DNA of 64,000 bases from Saccharothrix algeriensis (GTDB lineage: Bacteria; Actinomycetota; Actinomycetes; Mycobacteriales; Pseudonocardiaceae). The notes below the pieces were generated by a model. That model saw only the letters and a program-made list of their open reading frames with translations, searched no databases and had not been told where the DNA came from. This document shows positions 56,693-64,000 of this stretch, piece after piece (within the stretch, counting starts at the first letter, position 1; each line of letters starts with the position of its first letter). The stretch spans positions 5,366,001-5,430,000 of the forward strand of contig NZ_JAFBCL010000001.1 in the NCBI RefSeq assembly GCF_016907655.1, in the 5' to 3' direction. The translations under genes were made by a program, and so were the position numbers.

Positions 56693-58558
56693 GTGGACGG
56701 TTCTCGGGGTTTGATGCGCAGCGCGATGGCGGCCTCCGCCGCGCCCGGCAGGGTCCGGCGGGGCACGTTCCGGCGGGTCGTCGCGTTCTCGCGACCGCAC
56801 CGGGCGAAGCTGATCGCGTTCCTGCTGCTCACCGTCGTGTCCGCCGTGCTCGCGGTGAGCACCCCGGTGCTGGCCGGGCGGGTGGTGGACGCCATCGTCG
56901 GCGGGCGGGACGTGTCGGTCGTGGTGTGGCTGGCCGCGGCCATCGCCGGGATCGCCGTGGTCGACGCCGCGCTCGGGCTGGTGGAGCGGTGGCAGTCCTC
57001 GCGGATCGGCGAGGGGCTCATCCACGACCTGCGGCGGGCGGTGTACGAGCACGTCCAGCGGATGCCCGTGGCGTTCTTCACCCGCACGCGGACCGGGGCC
57101 CTGGTCAGCCGGCTGAACAACGACGTCATCGGCGCGCAGCGGGCGTTCACCTCGACGCTGTCCGGGGTCGTCACCAACGTCATCCAGCTGGGCCTCTCGC
57201 TCGGCGTCATGTTCACGCTGTCCTGGCAGGTCACCGCCCTGGCCCTGGTGCTGCTGCCGGTGTTCGTGCTGCCCGCCCGCCGCATGGGCAGCCGGATGGC
57301 CGACCTCCAGCGCGAGGCCGCCACCCTCAACGCCGGCATGACCACGCAGATGACCGAGCGCTTCTCCGCCCCCGGCGCGACGCTGGTCAAGCTGTTCGGC
57401 CGGCCCCGCGCCGAGGCCGCCGAGTTCGGCGAGCGCGCCGCCCGCGTCCGCGACATCGGCGTCCGCACCGCGATGGCCACCCGCTGGTTCCTGACCGGCC
57501 TGACGCTGGTCTCCGCGCTGGCCCAGGCCCTCGTCTACGGGCTGGGCGGCTACCTCGCGCTGACCGGCCACCTCGCCGCCGGCACGGTCGTGTCGCTGGC
57601 GCTGCTGCTCACCCGCCTGTACGCGCCGCTGACCGCCCTGGCCAACGCCCGGGTCGACGTCATGACCGCGCTGGTGTCCTTCGAGCGGGTCTTCGAGGTG
57701 CTCGACCTGGAGCCGATGATCGCCGAGCCGGCCGAGCCCACCCCGCTGCCCGACGGGCCGGTGTCGGTCGAGTTCGACGACGTCCGGTTCGGCTACCCGT
57801 CGGCGGAGCGGGTCTCGCTCGCCTCGCTGGAATCGGTGGCCACCCTGGACGCGCGCGGCGGCGAGGAGGTGCTGCACGGCATCGGCTTCCGCGCCGAGCC
57901 CGGTCAGCTCGTCGCGCTGGTCGGGTCGTCGGGCGCGGGCAAGTCCACGATCGCCTCCCTGCTGCCCCGCCTCTACGACGTCGACTCCGGCGCGGTGAGG
58001 CTGTCCGGTGTGGACGTCCGCGAGCTGGCCTTCGACTCGCTGCGCGTCGCGGTCGGCGTGGTCACCCAGGACGGTCACCTGTTCCACGACACGATCCGCG
58101 CGAACCTGAGCTACCCGCGCCCGGACGCGGGCGAGGACGAGCTGTGGGACGCCCTGGAGCGCGCCCGGCTGCGGCCCCTGGTCGAATCGCTGCCCGACGG
58201 GCTGGACACCGTGGTGGGGGAGCGGGGCTACCGGCTCTCCGGCGGCGAGCGCCAGCGGCTGACCATCGCCCGGCTGCTGGTGGCGCGGCCCCGCGTGGTG
58301 GTCCTGGACGAGGCGACCGCCCACCTGGACTCCGAGTCGGAGGCCGCCGTGCAGGCCGCGCTGGCCGAGGCGCTCGACGGGCGCACCGCGCTGGTCATCG
58401 CGCACCGGCTGTCCACGGTCCGCGCGGCCGACCAGATCCTGGTCGTGGAGGGCGGCCGGGTGGTCGAGCGCGGCACGCACGCCGAGCTGCTGGCCGCGCA
58501 GGGCCGCTACGCCGAGCTGCACCGCACGCAGTTCGACGAGGCGCCCGCCGCGGCGTGA
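56693..58558 (+). CDS. ABC exporter, permease fused to ATPase
   Basis: A 621-aa (from GTG 56693) or 614-aa (from ATG 56714) half-transporter of the type I exporter class. The membrane part has about six helices (IAFLLLTVVSAVLAVSTPVLAGRVVDAIV, VWLAAAIAGIAVVDAALGL, TSTLSGVVTNVIQLGLSLGVMFTLSW...). The ATPase has Walker A VGSSGAGKSTIASLLPRL, Q-loop VVTQDGHLFHDTI, signature LSGGERQRLTIARLL, Walker B VVLDEATAHLDSESE and H-switch IAHRLSTVRAADQI. A ~25-residue insertion (around VSLASLESVATLDARGG) lies between the first beta strand and the ABC core. It probably acts as a homodimer, exporting a lipid or drug; substrate unknown. A 187-nt gap upstream shows nothing clear. Confidence 0.9.
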   Translation: MDGSRGLMRSAMAASAAPGRVRRGTFRRVVAFSRPHRAKLIAFLLLTVVSAVLAVSTPVLAGRVVDAIVGGRDVSVVVWLAAAIAGIAVVDAALGLVERWQSSRIGEGLIHDLRRAVYEHVQRMPVAFFTRTRTGALVSRLNNDVIGAQRAFTSTLSGVVTNVIQLGLSLGVMFTLSWQVTALALVLLPVFVLPARRMGSRMADLQREAATLNAGMTTQMTERFSAPGATLVKLFGRPRAEAAEFGERAARVRDIGVRTAMATRWFLTGLTLVSALAQALVYGLGGYLALTGHLAAGTVVSLALLLTRLYAPLTALANARVDVMTALVSFERVFEVLDLEPMIAEPAEPTPLPDGPVSVEFDDVRFGYPSAERVSLASLESVATLDARGGEEVLHGIGFRAEPGQLVALVGSSGAGKSTIASLLPRLYDVDSGAVRLSGVDVRELAFDSLRVAVGVVTQDGHLFHDTIRANLSYPRPDAGEDELWDALERARLRPLVESLPDGLDTVVGERGYRLSGGERQRLTIARLLVARPRVVVLDEATAHLDSESEAAVQAALAEALDGRTALVIAHRLSTVRAADQILVVEGGRVVERGTHAELLAAQGRYAELHRTQFDEAPAAA

Positions 58559-58601
58559 CGGGCGGTACCGCGAGCCGGCCCGCTCGCGGTCACCGCCCGT
58601 C
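58557..58601. terminator. 19-bp hairpin between ABC exporter and PBP gene
   Basis: 58557-58566 with 58592-58601 and 58567-58575 with 58582-58590 form a 19-bp stem with one bulged base (58591) and a 6-nt loop. It starts inside the stop codon of the exporter and ends 14 nt before the convergent PBP gene's stop. Confidence 0.8.
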
Positions 58602-58614
58602 GCGGCCGAGCGGC

Positions 58615-60201
58615 CTACAGGGCGCCGAGGAAGGCCGCGGTGGCGCCGACGGCGACCTTCGAGGTGCCGGCGTCCACCACCAGCACCGCGAACGCCAGGT
58701 CGCCCCGGTAGCCGACGAACCAGCCGTGCGACCGGGTGCCGTCGCCGTGCTGCGCGGTGCCGGTCTTGCCGCGCACCCCGCCGAGCCCGGCCAGCTCCCG
58801 CGCCGTCCCCCCGGTCACGACCTCGCCCATCATCGAGCGCAGCGCGGCGGCCACCGGGCCGGGCAGCGGCGCGCCGCCACCGCCGGTGGTGGGGATCTCG
58901 CGGATCAGCTGCGGCGTCGGCGTGCTGCCCCGCGCGACGGTCGCCGCCACCAGCGCCATGCCGAACGGCGTCGCCTGCACGGTGCCCTGGCCGATGCCCG
59001 CCTCCACGCGCTCGGTGACCGTCGCGGCCGGCGGCACCTTGCCGGTGTTGGTGGTGATGCCCGCGACCGCGTAGTCCGCGCCCAGGCCGAACATCGAGGC
59101 CGCCCGCGGCAGCGCGTCGGCGGGCAGGTCGGCCGCGAGCCGGCTGAAGCTGGTGTTGCACGACGCGGCGAACGCCCGGTGCAGCGGCACCGGGCCCAGG
59201 TCGAACTGCTCGTCGTTGACGATCGTGCGCGGCCCGATGGTCTGCTTGCCGGGGCACTCGACCACGGTGCCGGCCCCGACGCCGCCGCCGGTCAGCGCCG
59301 CCGCCGCGGTCACGACCTTGAACGTCGAACCGGGCTCGAAGTAGTTGCTCAGCGCGATCGGGCCCTGCCGGTCGGCGCCCGCGTTCTGCGCCACGGCCAG
59401 GATCTCGCCGTTGGACGGCGCCAGCGCCACGATCACCGCCGGCAGCCCCACCCCGTCGACGGCGGCCTGCGCGGCGCCCTGGGTGGCCGGGTCGAGGGTC
59501 AGCGTCCGGGTCTCCTCGACCACGGCCTTCTTCTCGGCCAGCACGGTGACGGGCGCGCCGGCCGCGTCGACCGCCGCCACCTGCCAGCCGGGCGTCCCGG
59601 TGAGGTCGCCGACCTCGGCGGCCACCGACCGCGCCACCACCGGCGCGAAGCCGGGCGGCACGGGCGCGCCGTGGCGGTCGAGCAGCGCGCCGGCCCCCGG
59701 CGTGGCGCTGTAGGCCAGGGACTGCCCCTCGGCCAGCCGCGGGTGCAGCGCGGCGGGCTGCCAGCGCAGCTGCCACCGGTCGCCCGCGCGCTGCGCCTGG
59801 ACGCTGGTGGCGTACTCGAACGGCACGTCGCCGGGCAGCGTCCAGGTGACGTCCACGGCGATCGGCACGGTGGTCGTGGCGGCGTCGAACGCCGGGGCCG
59901 AGCCGACGCGCGCGCCGAGCTTCGCCCCCCGCATCCCCTGCAGCGCCCGCGCCAGGGCGGGCTGGGCGGTGGCCGCCGCGTCGGTGACGGCCGCGGCCCC
60001 GGCCGGGTCGCCGACCTGCAGCGCGTCGAAGAACCGCTGCGCGACCGCCCCCGGTCCGGGTCCGGCCGCGGTCGTGGTGGTGGCGCCGGTGGGCGAGCCG
60101 CCGGCGGGCGTCAGCACGACCACCCCCGCCACGACGGCCGCGACCGCGGCCGTCCCCCCGCCGGCGAGCACCCAGCGCCTGGTCGTCCTGTTCATGGTCA
60201 T
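58615..60201 (-). CDS. Penicillin-binding protein with NTF2-like N-terminal domain
   Basis: A 528-aa transpeptidase attached by one N-terminal helix (RRWVLAGGGTAAVAAVVAGVVVLTP) after MTMNRTT. Next comes an NTF2-like/MecA-N domain (GAVAQRFFDALQVGDPAGAAAV, ~50-160), a pedestal (~160-250), then the transpeptidase: STFK (SxxK, nucleophile serine in FEPGSTFKVVTA), SCN (SxN, in FAASCNTSFSRLA), KTGTAQ (KTG). This is the class B, MecA-like architecture found in many actinobacteria, and would cross-link peptidoglycan at the outer face. Such low-affinity type PBPs may confer beta-lactam tolerance; this is inferred. Start ATG, AGGAGG upstream (gaggggg region). Convergent with the ABC exporter. Confidence 0.92.
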   Translation of the reverse strand: MTMNRTTRRWVLAGGGTAAVAAVVAGVVVLTPAGGSPTGATTTTAAGPGPGAVAQRFFDALQVGDPAGAAAVTDAAATAQPALARALQGMRGAKLGARVGSAPAFDAATTTVPIAVDVTWTLPGDVPFEYATSVQAQRAGDRWQLRWQPAALHPRLAEGQSLAYSATPGAGALLDRHGAPVPPGFAPVVARSVAAEVGDLTGTPGWQVAAVDAAGAPVTVLAEKKAVVEETRTLTLDPATQGAAQAAVDGVGLPAVIVALAPSNGEILAVAQNAGADRQGPIALSNYFEPGSTFKVVTAAAALTGGGVGAGTVVECPGKQTIGPRTIVNDEQFDLGPVPLHRAFAASCNTSFSRLAADLPADALPRAASMFGLGADYAVAGITTNTGKVPPAATVTERVEAGIGQGTVQATPFGMALVAATVARGSTPTPQLIREIPTTGGGGAPLPGPVAAALRSMMGEVVTGGTARELAGLGGVRGKTGTAQHGDGTRSHGWFVGYRGDLAFAVLVVDAGTSKVAVGATAAFLGAL

Positions 60202-60257
60202 CCCCCTCCTGGTGGGAGACTAACCAGACCCGGTGGGGGAATCGTGAGTAGTTCTGC

Positions 60258-60995
60258 TCAGCCGAGCTGCGGCACGCGGGTCTGGTACTTGCGCAGCAGG
60301 CCGGCGTTGGCCGCGTCACCGCCCTCCACGTTGGCGCTGCGCCACAGCGGCAGCTCCACCCCCGCCTCGGCGGCCTTGTCCAGCAGCCGCACCAGCAGCA
60401 GGTTCCACAGGAACGCCGTGGCCACCGTCGACACCGCGGCGGTCACCGGGTTGTCGAGCGGGTAGGTGGCGTCGCCGGGCGGGACCAGGTTGTCCAGCAC
60501 CACGGTGGCGTTCTCGGCCAGCGTCGTGCCGGCGCGGCGCGGTGCGGCGGCGCTGGCCGCCAGCGAGGTCACCGCGACCACCGGGCAGCCCGCGTCGGCG
60601 GCCAGCGCGGCCAGCTCCACCGGGTAGGGGTTGACCCCGGAGGTGGAGAACACGAACAGCACGTCGTGCGGCGCGAGGCCCGCGTCGCGCAGCACCTCGG
60701 CGGCCAGGCCGGAGCGGCGCTCGGCGGCGGTGCTGCTCACCGCGCCGTGCATGGGCAGCAGCTCGGGGTGGTAGACCGGCCGCACGCAGGCCAGGCCGCC
60801 CGCCCGGTAGAAGGTCTCGGCGACGGCGGCCAGCGAGTGGCCCGCGCCCGCCGCGAGCACCATGCCGTCGGACCGGACGCCGGCCAGGACGAGTTCGGCG
60901 ACGTCGTCCAGCGCGGCGGCGTTGTGCTGCTCCACCCTGGTCAGGTGGGCGCGCACGACGTCGCCGTAATCGGATCCGGGCACGCTGTCGGCCAT
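60258..60995 (-). CDS. SIS-domain protein, putative phosphosugar isomerase
   Basis: A 245-aa single SIS-domain protein. AAGAGHSLAAVAETFYRAGGL and VFVFSTSGVNPYPVELA (the ST-SG phosphate loop) are the sugar-phosphate motifs; GDATYPLDNPVTAAVSTVATAFLWNLLLVRLLDKAAE follows. It resembles proteins acting on phosphorylated amino sugars or muramic acid, but the exact reaction is unknown. ATG 60995 with GGAGGG 7 nt upstream. A DasR-like operator directly upstream supports an aminosugar role. PBP gene lies 56 nt downstream, so one transcript may include both (cell-wall recycling context). Confidence 0.85.
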   Translation of the reverse strand: MADSVPGSDYGDVVRAHLTRVEQHNAAALDDVAELVLAGVRSDGMVLAAGAGHSLAAVAETFYRAGGLACVRPVYHPELLPMHGAVSSTAAERRSGLAAEVLRDAGLAPHDVLFVFSTSGVNPYPVELAALAADAGCPVVAVTSLAASAAAPRRAGTTLAENATVVLDNLVPPGDATYPLDNPVTAAVSTVATAFLWNLLLVRLLDKAAEAGVELPLWRSANVEGGDAANAGLLRKYQTRVPQLG

Positions 60996-61008
60996 GCGTC
61001 CACCCTCC

Positions 61009-61024
61009 AGTGGTCCAAACCAAG
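61009..61024 (-). promoter_or_regulatory. DasR-like (dre) operator before the SIS gene
   Basis: The core TGGTCCAAACCA (61011-61022) matches the DasR site TGGTCTAGACCA at 10 of 12 positions and keeps the TGGT...ACCA arms. It lies 14-29 nt upstream of the SIS start codon, overlapping the leader. DasR/NagR-type GntR repressors respond to glucosamine-6-phosphate or N-acetylglucosamine-6-phosphate. Confidence 0.65.
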
Positions 61025-61188
61025 TAGTGATCGACAGTCCTACCCGATCGCGCCGCCGGCCGCCAGGAGGGTTCGACGCCGAGCACCGCCGGCGCCCGGC
61101 CGGGCGCCGGGCGGCGCACCGGGGCCGCCGTCGCCGACGCGCCGCGGGCCGCCGACCACGTGCGGCCCCGGTCCGGCGCCCGCGCCGC

Positions 61189-61875
61189 TCAGTGCGACGG
61201 GGGCTCGTAGCACGAGCCCTCGCCGGTCGTGCCGTCGACCGACACCAGCAGTTGGCCCGGCCCGCCGTCCTGACCGGGGTGCAGGTGCCCGAGGACGCAC
61301 CCCGTGCCCTGCTCGCCGGCCAGGGTGAGCACGAAGACGACGCCGGCCGGCGGCGTGGCGCCCAGCGGGGAGTTCAGGCCGGTGAGCCACACCTCGGGCC
61401 GGCCCGCGCCGGCGAACACCGCCCTGGTCGCGGCCTGGTCGAAGTTGCCCGCGTCGCACAGCGCGCCCAGGCCCGGCCGCACCGCCTCGGCCACGGCGAC
61501 CGCCGCCGAGCGCACCTCCGGCCGCAACGCCTTGCGCACCCGCCACGACCGGTTGTCGACGTGGTTGGGCGGAGCGTCACCGGGCGGCAGCGCGCGGCTG
61601 GTCGTCACCGCGGGCGGCTCGGCGCTGCCCGCGGGCGGTGCGGTGGTGGCGGTGGGCGGCGCCGGGGTGGTCGCCACCGGCTCCGGCACCTCGAACCGCA
61701 CCTGGCACGGGCCGGTGGGCGGCACCGAGGTCGGCCCGGTCGGCGGCGGTGGCGGCACCGGCGCCACCGTGGACAACCCGCCGTCCGACGCCGCGTCGAC
61801 CGGCTTCCCGCACCCCGCCAGCACCGCCACCGCCACCGCCGCCGCGAGCAGCAGCCCACCCCGAGAACGCACCAT
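61189..61875 (-). CDS. Lipoprotein of unknown function
   Basis: A 228-aa predicted lipoprotein. The signal peptide MVRSRGGLLLAAAVAVAVLAGC ends in LAGC (acyl cysteine at residue 22). A Pro/Thr/Val-rich linker of ~70 residues follows (TAPPAGSAEPPAVTTSR), then a folded part with two more cysteines (GALCDAGNFDQ, GTGCVLGHLHPGQ) and a final cysteine (GSCYEPPSH), suggesting disulfides. No known domain is seen. The start is the ATG just before the signal peptide; the frame upstream is shadow. The 193 nt to the SIS gene hold its promoter-distal end and the dre site. Confidence 0.75.
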   Translation of the reverse strand: MVRSRGGLLLAAAVAVAVLAGCGKPVDAASDGGLSTVAPVPPPPPTGPTSVPPTGPCQVRFEVPEPVATTPAPPTATTAPPAGSAEPPAVTTSRALPPGDAPPNHVDNRSWRVRKALRPEVRSAAVAVAEAVRPGLGALCDAGNFDQAATRAVFAGAGRPEVWLTGLNSPLGATPPAGVVFVLTLAGEQGTGCVLGHLHPGQDGGPGQLLVSVDGTTGEGSCYEPPSH

Positions 61876-61916
61876 GCCCCCGACCCTGGCACAGCCGCGT
61901 CGCGGGCGTGCGCGGA

Positions 61917-62549
61917 TCAGCACAGGTCCTCGGGCCGGTCCACGTCCGCGCCGTCCGCCACGTCCTCGCACGGCACCGGTGTCGCGCCGTGCGCGCGCAG
62001 GTAGTCGCGCGCGCCCGCGTCGCCGGCCGCCGACGCCGACACCCCGGCCCAGTGGTCGCGCCCGATCAGCACCGGGTGCCCCGGCGCGCCCGCGTAGGTC
62101 GCGCGGGCCAGCGCCGAGGGCGCGGCCAGGGCCACGAACCGCCGCACGGCCCCGGCCGCGATGCCCGGGGTGTCCACCGGCAGCACGACGACGGCGTCCA
62201 CCCCGGCGGCGTCCACCCCGGCGGCGTCCACCCCGGCGGCGTCCACCCCGGAGGCGGCCGGCCCCGCCCGACCGGCCGGGCCCAGCGCCGCCAGCCCGGC
62301 CCGCAGGGACGACCCCATGCCCGTCGCCCACCGCGCGTTCTCCACGACCACGGCGCCGGGCAGCACCGCCCGCGCGCGCACCTCGTCCGCGCCCGCGCCG
62401 AGCACCACGACCACCGGGGCGCACCCGCCGTCGCGCAGCGCGGCGGCGGCCGACTCGACCCACAGGGGACCGCCCCGCGACACCAGGGCCTTGGGGCCGC
62501 CGAACCGGCGTCCGGCGCCCGCGGCCAGCAGCAACCCCGCGACCCGCAC
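61917..62549 (-). CDS. MobA/MocA-like nucleotidyltransferase
   Basis: A 210-aa NTP-transferase-fold protein. The start RVAGLLLAAGAGRRFGGPKAL is the nucleotide-binding G-rich loop of MocA/MobA molybdenum cofactor nucleotidyltransferases; VVLPVDTPG is the metal-binding aspartate strand; GAPGHPVLIGRDHW is another family motif. It may add CMP or GMP to molybdopterin, or act on another compound. Before the VVLPVD strand a stretch of GVDAA is repeated four times (62191-62252), not usual for the family. GTG start at 62549. It follows a small LuxR-type gene by 4 nt in the same direction. Confidence 0.82.
   Translation of the reverse strand: MRVAGLLLAAGAGRRFGGPKALVSRGGPLWVESAAAALRDGGCAPVVVVLGAGADEVRARAVLPGAVVVENARWATGMGSSLRAGLAALGPAGRAGPAASGVDAAGVDAAGVDAAGVDAVVVLPVDTPGIAAGAVRRFVALAAPSALARATYAGAPGHPVLIGRDHWAGVSASAAGDAGARDYLRAHGATPVPCEDVADGADVDRPEDLC
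62191..62252. repeat. 15-bp tandem repeat, four copies
   Basis: The unit GCGGCGTCCACCCCG repeats four times without mismatches, coding GVDAA on the minus strand inside the nucleotidyltransferase gene. Copies are in frame, so length can change without breaking the gene. Confidence 0.9.
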
Positions 62550-62553
62550 GGGG

Positions 62554-62751
62554 TCACACTAAGGCCCGGTGCCCCTTCAGCTCCGCCCGCCCACCCACCG
62601 ACAACTTGCGGTACACCCTGGTCAGGTGCTGCTCCACGGTGCTCACGGTGATGTGCAGCCGCGCCGCGATCGCCCGGTTGCTGTGGCCACACGCGGCGAG
62701 GGTCGCGACCCTGCGCTCCGAGTAGGTCAACTCCGTCATACGCCTGAACAC
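62554..62751 (-). CDS. Stand-alone LuxR-type HTH protein
   Basis: A 65-aa protein (from GTG 62751; from ATG 62739 it has 61 aa) that consists only of a LuxR C-terminal DNA-binding domain: LTYSERRVATLAACGHSNRAIAARLHITVSTVEQHLTRVYRKLSVGGRAEL. LuxR-family regulators normally carry a large sensor part before this; the helix composition (SVGGRAELKGHRA) is like the end of LAL or NarL proteins. There is no sensor upstream in 62752-62790. It may be a small free regulator or the remnant of a larger one. Confidence 0.7.
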   Translation of the reverse strand: MFRRMTELTYSERRVATLAACGHSNRAIAARLHITVSTVEQHLTRVYRKLSVGGRAELKGHRALV

Positions 62752-62790
62752 GTGCCACGCCGGGGGTGCGGTTCAACCGTCACGGGAAAA

Positions 62791-63618
62791 TCACGATCGC
62801 AGGTGCTCCAGCAGCAACGCCGCCAACGCCTCCGGCGCCTGCTCGGGCACCCAGTGCGTCACGTCCTCCAGCATCTCGAACCGGTACGGCCCGCTGACCC
62901 ACTTGGCGGTGTCGAACGCCGCCGTCGACCCGAACGCCACGTCCTCGGTGCTCCACACGTACATCGTCGGCACGGCCACCTGCCCGATCCGCCCGTCCGG
63001 CCGCCCGGCGCGGTACCAGTTCAGCGCCGCGGTCAGCGCGCCCGGCTCGGACAGCCGCCGCACGTACTCGTCGACCTTCGACGGCGGCACCTGCCACTCG
63101 AACATCCGCCGCAGCGCCGCCGCGTCGTCCGCCAGCATCCGCTTCTCGGTCGAGCTCGACCGCCACTCGGTCAGGTACCCCGAGCGCAGGTGCTGGTCCT
63201 CGTCGGTGCGCATCGCGTCGGCCAGCGCGCGCGGGTGCGGTGTCGACACCGCCGTGAGCGTCCGCAGCCGCTCCGGGTGCTCGTGGGCGGTCCACCACGC
63301 CACCGCGGCGCCCCAGTCGTGCCCCACCAGGTCGAACCGCGCCCACCCCAGCGCGTCCGCGACCGCCAGCACGTCGCCCACCAGCGCGTCCACCGCGTAC
63401 TGCCGGGGGTCGGCGGGCCGCACGCCGGGGGAGTAGCCGCGCTGGTCGAACGCCACCGCCCGGTGCCCGGCGCGGCCGAGCACCGCCACCTGGTGCTCCC
63501 ACTGCACGGCGGCCTCCGGGAAGCCGTGCAGGAACAGGACCGGCCGGCCGTCCGGCGGCCCCGCCGCGATCGCGTCGAACGCACCCTCGGCCGTCTCCAC
63601 CCCGAACTGTTCGATCAC
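62791..63618 (-). CDS. Alpha/beta hydrolase, epoxide hydrolase-like
   Basis: A 275-aa alpha/beta-fold hydrolase. VLFLHGFPEAAVQWEHQVAVL is the oxyanion loop; DLVGHDWGAAVAWW holds the nucleophile aspartate (GHDWG, as in epoxide hydrolases and haloalkane dehalogenases); the catalytic histidine is in EDVTHWVPEQAPE and the acid in WSTEDVAFG. The cap domain spans MFEWQVPPSKVDEYV. The GTG at 63618 is the chosen start, before IEQFGVETAEGAFDAIAAG; the frame is open further but without homology. It is divergent from another alpha/beta hydrolase gene 55 nt away. Confidence 0.88.
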   Translation of the reverse strand: MIEQFGVETAEGAFDAIAAGPPDGRPVLFLHGFPEAAVQWEHQVAVLGRAGHRAVAFDQRGYSPGVRPADPRQYAVDALVGDVLAVADALGWARFDLVGHDWGAAVAWWTAHEHPERLRTLTAVSTPHPRALADAMRTDEDQHLRSGYLTEWRSSSTEKRMLADDAAALRRMFEWQVPPSKVDEYVRRLSEPGALTAALNWYRAGRPDGRIGQVAVPTMYVWSTEDVAFGSTAAFDTAKWVSGPYRFEMLEDVTHWVPEQAPEALAALLLEHLRS

Positions 63619-63673
63619 TGTGATCCGAGTCCCATCCCTGATCCGGTCGTGCCCCGAGGGCGAACATTGTCCC

Positions 63674-64000
63674 GTGGAACCCGCCCTCGCCGTCCTCGCG
63701 CCCGCCGGACCGGTCCGCGCGGTGGCGCTCGTGCTGCACGGCGGCAGCGCCGAGGACCACCGCGCCGTCGGCCGCTTCGCGCCGCCGTACCTGCGGATGG
63801 TCCCGTTCGCCAGGGCGCTGCGCCGCCGGGGCGGGTGCGTCGCGGTGTGGTCGCTGCGGCACCGCCACCGGGGCTGGAACGCGCCGCACCTGCACCCCGT
63901 GCAGGACGCGCGGTGGGCGCTGGCGGAGATCCGCCGCGAGCACCCCGACGTGCCCGTGGCCCTGGTCGGGCACTCCATGGGCGGGCGGACGGCGCTGCGC
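63674..64000 (+). CDS. Alpha/beta hydrolase, truncated by the window edge
   Basis: The first 109 residues of a second alpha/beta hydrolase. After a GTG start comes VRAVALVLHGGSAEDHRAVG (oxyanion loop), then VAVWSLRHRHRGWN, and VALVGHSMGGRTALR with a serine nucleophile (GHSMGG), so it belongs to the serine esterase/lipase group, unlike its divergent neighbour with an aspartate. The rest lies beyond base 64000. Confidence 0.85.
   Translation, partial: MEPALAVLAPAGPVRAVALVLHGGSAEDHRAVGRFAPPYLRMVPFARALRRRGGCVAVWSLRHRHRGWNAPHLHPVQDARWALAEIRREHPDVPVALVGHSMGGRTALR

Overview
The window is very GC-rich actinobacterial chromosome with a typical streptomycete/pseudonocardial gene style: many GTG starts, 4-nt ATGA/GTGA overlaps, leaderless genes, a conservon, a suf operon headed by sufR, and DUF397/XRE pairs. 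The gene order from tal-tkt-ctaB through qor, ctaA/ABC, mptB, sufR-sufBDCSUT to ABC-F, a small HTH gene and echA matches the order I know from Mycobacterium tuberculosis Rv1448c-Rv1473A, so this is a conserved core region carrying local insertions. A member of the order Pseudonocardiales (Saccharothrix/Actinosynnema/Lentzea-like) is my best guess from overall style; the complete 16S gene in the window would settle it.

Layout. 1-4.1 kb: pentose phosphate genes tal (cut by the window edge) and tkt, divergent from ctaB. 4.4-7.5 kb: a leftward group with an ECF-like sigma factor (TTA codon near its start), an HD-domain protein, a cupin-like protein and a two-TM membrane protein. 7.7-13.6 kb: FKBP lipoprotein, quinone oxidoreductase, a DUF885 metallopeptidase-like protein, a small conserved protein and a DUF485/ActP symporter pair. 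13.8-18.3 kb: a conservon cvnA-cvnB-cvnC with a GbsR/MarR-type regulator where the GTPase cvnD would be expected. 18.2-23.8 kb: ctaA, an ABC exporter pair, a DUF998 protein and one continuous reading frame that joins a DMT-type membrane domain to a GT4 glycosyltransferase. 23.8-27.5 kb: a 1221-aa patatin with a membrane C-terminus. 27.5-28.2 kb: a non-coding stretch with two inverted copies of an elaborate palindromic element. 28.2-36.7 kb: mptB and the SUF Fe-S assembly operon. 36.7-43.4 kb: an XRE/DUF397 module, a GCS2-family ligase, and a leftward overlapping operon MASE1 - lycopene cyclase - EAL/CBS/GGDEF. 43.4-48.8 kb: a complete rrn operon (16S-23S-5S) with processing stems, boxA-like elements and a strong terminator. 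48.9-56.5 kb: dGTPase, HTH regulator, a methyltransferase-like gene, the release-factor-like acVLRF1, an ABC-F ATPase with a possible leader peptide, a small HTH protein and an enoyl-CoA hydratase. 56.7-64 kb: ABC exporter, penicillin-binding protein, a SIS-domain sugar isomerase with a DasR-like operator, a lipoprotein, a MobA/MocA-like nucleotidyltransferase, a stub LuxR HTH and two alpha/beta hydrolases (the last one cut by the window edge).

Functional themes are heme A synthesis (ctaB, ctaA), Fe-S assembly under SufR, ribosome function and rescue (rrn, acVLRF1, ABC-F), envelope/glycan synthesis (mptB, GT4, PBP, SIS) and signalling (conservon, c-di-GMP proteins, sigma factor). The observations most worth following up are the paired palindromic element at 27.7-28.1 kb, the MASE1-lycopene cyclase-c-di-GMP operon, the in-frame transporter-glycosyltransferase fusion, the possible uORF/attenuator ahead of the ABC-F gene, and the SufR box that overlaps a leaderless start codon.
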